Positions 4,420 through 5,538 of a stretch of DNA of 5,538 bases are shown here, one piece after another. Where the stretch lies: positions 1 to 5,538 of the forward strand of contig QFOX01000092.1 of the NCBI GenBank assembly GCA_003241645.1. The letters run 5' to 3'. Positions within the stretch are counted from its first letter, which is position 1, and every line of letters starts with the position of its first letter. Position numbers and translations under genes: made by a program. The stretch is from Azospirillum brasilense. Lineage in GTDB: Bacteria; Pseudomonadota; Alphaproteobacteria; Rickettsiales; UBA3002. A model generated the notes under the pieces. The model saw only the letters and a program-made list of their open reading frames with translations, was not told where the DNA came from and did not search any database.

Positions 4420-5538
4420 TGCCATTTCCCCCGCTGCAGGCGCGGCAAGGTTTTGAACCCGCCGAAATTCTCGTCGTTCTCGAAGGACTGGCAGGTGGTG
4501 AAGGTTTTGTCGCAGAACCCTTCCACCCCTTCGTACTTGCAGCGCGAATCTTTGAAGGTGTACGGGCAGAAATACGACAGGCGGCGATTCGGGTAAGAAC
4601 GCGACCAGTCGATGAGGTTCTGGCGAATGGTAAGGGTCAGGATGCCATCCGTGTAATCCCAGCTCTCGATCACTCCGATCAACAGCCGCTCCACATGGTC
4701 GGGATTCTCGAAATCCGCCTCGGCGCTAATACGGCTTAAATCCACCTCTACCCCACGAATATCGTAGGTGGCGAGCGTGTCCATGATATCATCGGTGATG
4801 GCCACGCGCAGGGTGTAATCGGCGCGCAGATTGTCTTTCTCGAACCGGATCATGCCGCGCTCGAACCCCAGCGGCGTGAAGGTCACGGGCGCAGTGCTCG
4901 GCATACGCTCATCCTTCCATTGTTCGTAAATATCCGTGAAGCGCACGAGATCCGGCAGCGGCACGTCATAGCCCGCCACATGCGCGCCTTCCCATGCCTC
5001 CGTGGTCACCGCGACCGACGATACGGCAAACCCATCATCGTCCGGCTCGTCGCTGTCATAGGCGAGCAAGACATAGCTATCCTGCGCATCGATATCCTTG
5101 GCGGGCGTAAACGGGCTTTCTGTCCACCAGCTCCCCGGCGTATTGTCCGGCCCGACAAATCGGCCAGTCTCGCGGTCGAACACCCAGCCCTTATGGAAGC
5201 TGCCCTCGACCGACACGCTGGTAATGCGTTCGCCTGCATTGCCTGCTTCGCCATAGATCACCGCGTTATGCGGCACATAAGCGATGGGGGTTTGCATGGT
5301 GTGCGTGAGGTAGCCCTTGACTTGAATGAACTGGTTGCCGGTTTCGACAATCAGTTCCATCGGCTCCGGCACCTGAAATCCGCTGCCCGTCGAGCCGACG
5401 AATCCCGCCAGCATCCGTACCGTCAGCCCATCCCATGTCGGGCAGACAAAGCGCAGCGTTTCCTTGCGGATCGCGTAATAGACCACGTCCTTGGGAACGC
5501 CACCGTCGATGATGGTCGTTTTTTCATAGCGGGCGGTA
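4416..5538 (-). CDS. Tail hub protein, gpL/DUF2163-like, with four-cysteine C-terminus (5' end outside window)
   Basis: The frame is open from the right edge (first full codon at 5537) to TGA at 4418-4416. A GTG at 5486 is possible but has AAGGA only 1-2 bases before it, so the true start is probably outside. Counting from that GTG, residues about 198-356 look like the gpL/DUF2163 hub: TFTPLGFERGMI (202-213), then GVIESWDYTDGILTLTI (271-287), then Y-P-N-R-R leading to C307-x8-C316-x8-C325-x6-C332, ending with NFGGF. Lambda gpL binds a [4Fe-4S] cluster through four C-terminal cysteines, so the same is plausible here. The first 190 residues are beta-rich and not typical of the short hub protein, so this may be a fusion or an enlarged hub. 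Its stop overlaps the peptidase-like gene by ATGA. Confidence 0.75.
   Translation of the reverse strand, partial: TARYEKTTIIDGGVPKDVVYYAIRKETLRFVCPTWDGLTVRMLAGFVGSTGSGFQVPEPMELIVETGNQFIQVKGYLTHTMQTPIAYVPHNAVIYGEAGNAGERITSVSVEGSFHKGWVFDRETGRFVGPDNTPGSWWTESPFTPAKDIDAQDSYVLLAYDSDEPDDDGFAVSSVAVTTEAWEGAHVAGYDVPLPDLVRFTDIYEQWKDERMPSTAPVTFTPLGFERGMIRFEKDNLRADYTLRVAITDDIMDTLATYDIRGVEVDLSRISAEADFENPDHVERLLIGVIESWDYTDGILTLTIRQNLIDWSRSYPNRRLSYFCPYTFKDSRCKYEGVEGFCDKTFTTCQSFENDENFGGFKTLPRLQRGKWQ
4428..4432 (-). promoter_or_regulatory. Ribosome binding site deciding the peptidase start
   Basis: On the minus strand GGGGG lies 8 bases before the ATG at 4419 but only 2 bases before the in-frame ATG at 4425. 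It therefore favours the later start, which also forms the ATGA overlap with the hub stop. Confidence 0.5.

Noticed and set aside
4362..4739. 125-residue plus-strand open frame antisense to the hub gene
   Set aside because: It lies wholly opposite well-supported hub and peptidase coding sequence, has no ribosome binding site or recognisable motif, and has the low-complexity look of an antisense shadow in GC-rich DNA.
1..5538. CRISPR array, tRNA, insertion sequence or attachment-site repeats
   Set aside because: I saw no regularly spaced direct repeats, no tRNA-like cloverleaf, no transposase-like protein, and no direct repeats flanking the cargo block at 907-1000 and 4075-4090.

Overview
The window reads as the tail-tip region of a siphovirus-type prophage or a gene-transfer-agent-like element, probably from an alphaproteobacterium. 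The tail genes lie on the minus strand in the order conserved in lambda (L-K-I/J) and in alphaproteobacterial gene transfer agents: hub protein, NlpC/P60-type peptidase, tail-tip protein. The host call rests on the hub C-terminus and on an LprI-type cargo protein whose cysteine pattern resembles alphaproteobacterial members. No similarity search could be run, so the host call is tentative.

Layout, right to left on the minus strand. A gpL-like/DUF2163-type hub protein (5538-4416, 5' end outside the window) carries four conserved cysteines. It overlaps, by ATGA, a short divergent NlpC/P60-like gene (4419-4075). That gene overlaps, again by ATGA, a lipoprotein gene (4078-3434), followed by a second lipoprotein gene (3421-2597) and perhaps a 33-codon ORF (2592-2491). 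Tail genes resume at 906 with a tail-tip/gpJ-like protein that runs off the left edge at base 1. This last gene is a long open frame with no stop inside the window, so a stop-to-stop ORF search would miss it.

Between the peptidase and the tail-tip gene sits about 3.1 kb of cargo. Besides the two minus-strand lipoproteins it holds a plus-strand three-gene unit: a Sel1-repeat lipoprotein (1000-1749), a small cytoplasmic protein (1761-1970), and a secreted, six-cysteine protein resembling the LprI/DUF1311 lysozyme-inhibitor family (1967-2497). The two units converge near 2491-2597. The cargo is visibly less GC-rich than the tail genes: hand-counted 60-base lines give about 47-48% G+C in the cargo and 60-63% in the tail genes. 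The 93-bp gap between the divergent tail-tip gene and Sel1 gene contains a candidate face-to-face promoter pair.

Four of the five clear cargo genes encode proteins sent to the envelope, three of them by lipoprotein signals. My main inference is that this is an envelope-modifying moron island, plausibly for superinfection exclusion or protection of the lysogen's cell wall, placed next to the tail gene that determines receptor contact. The function is not shown by the sequence.
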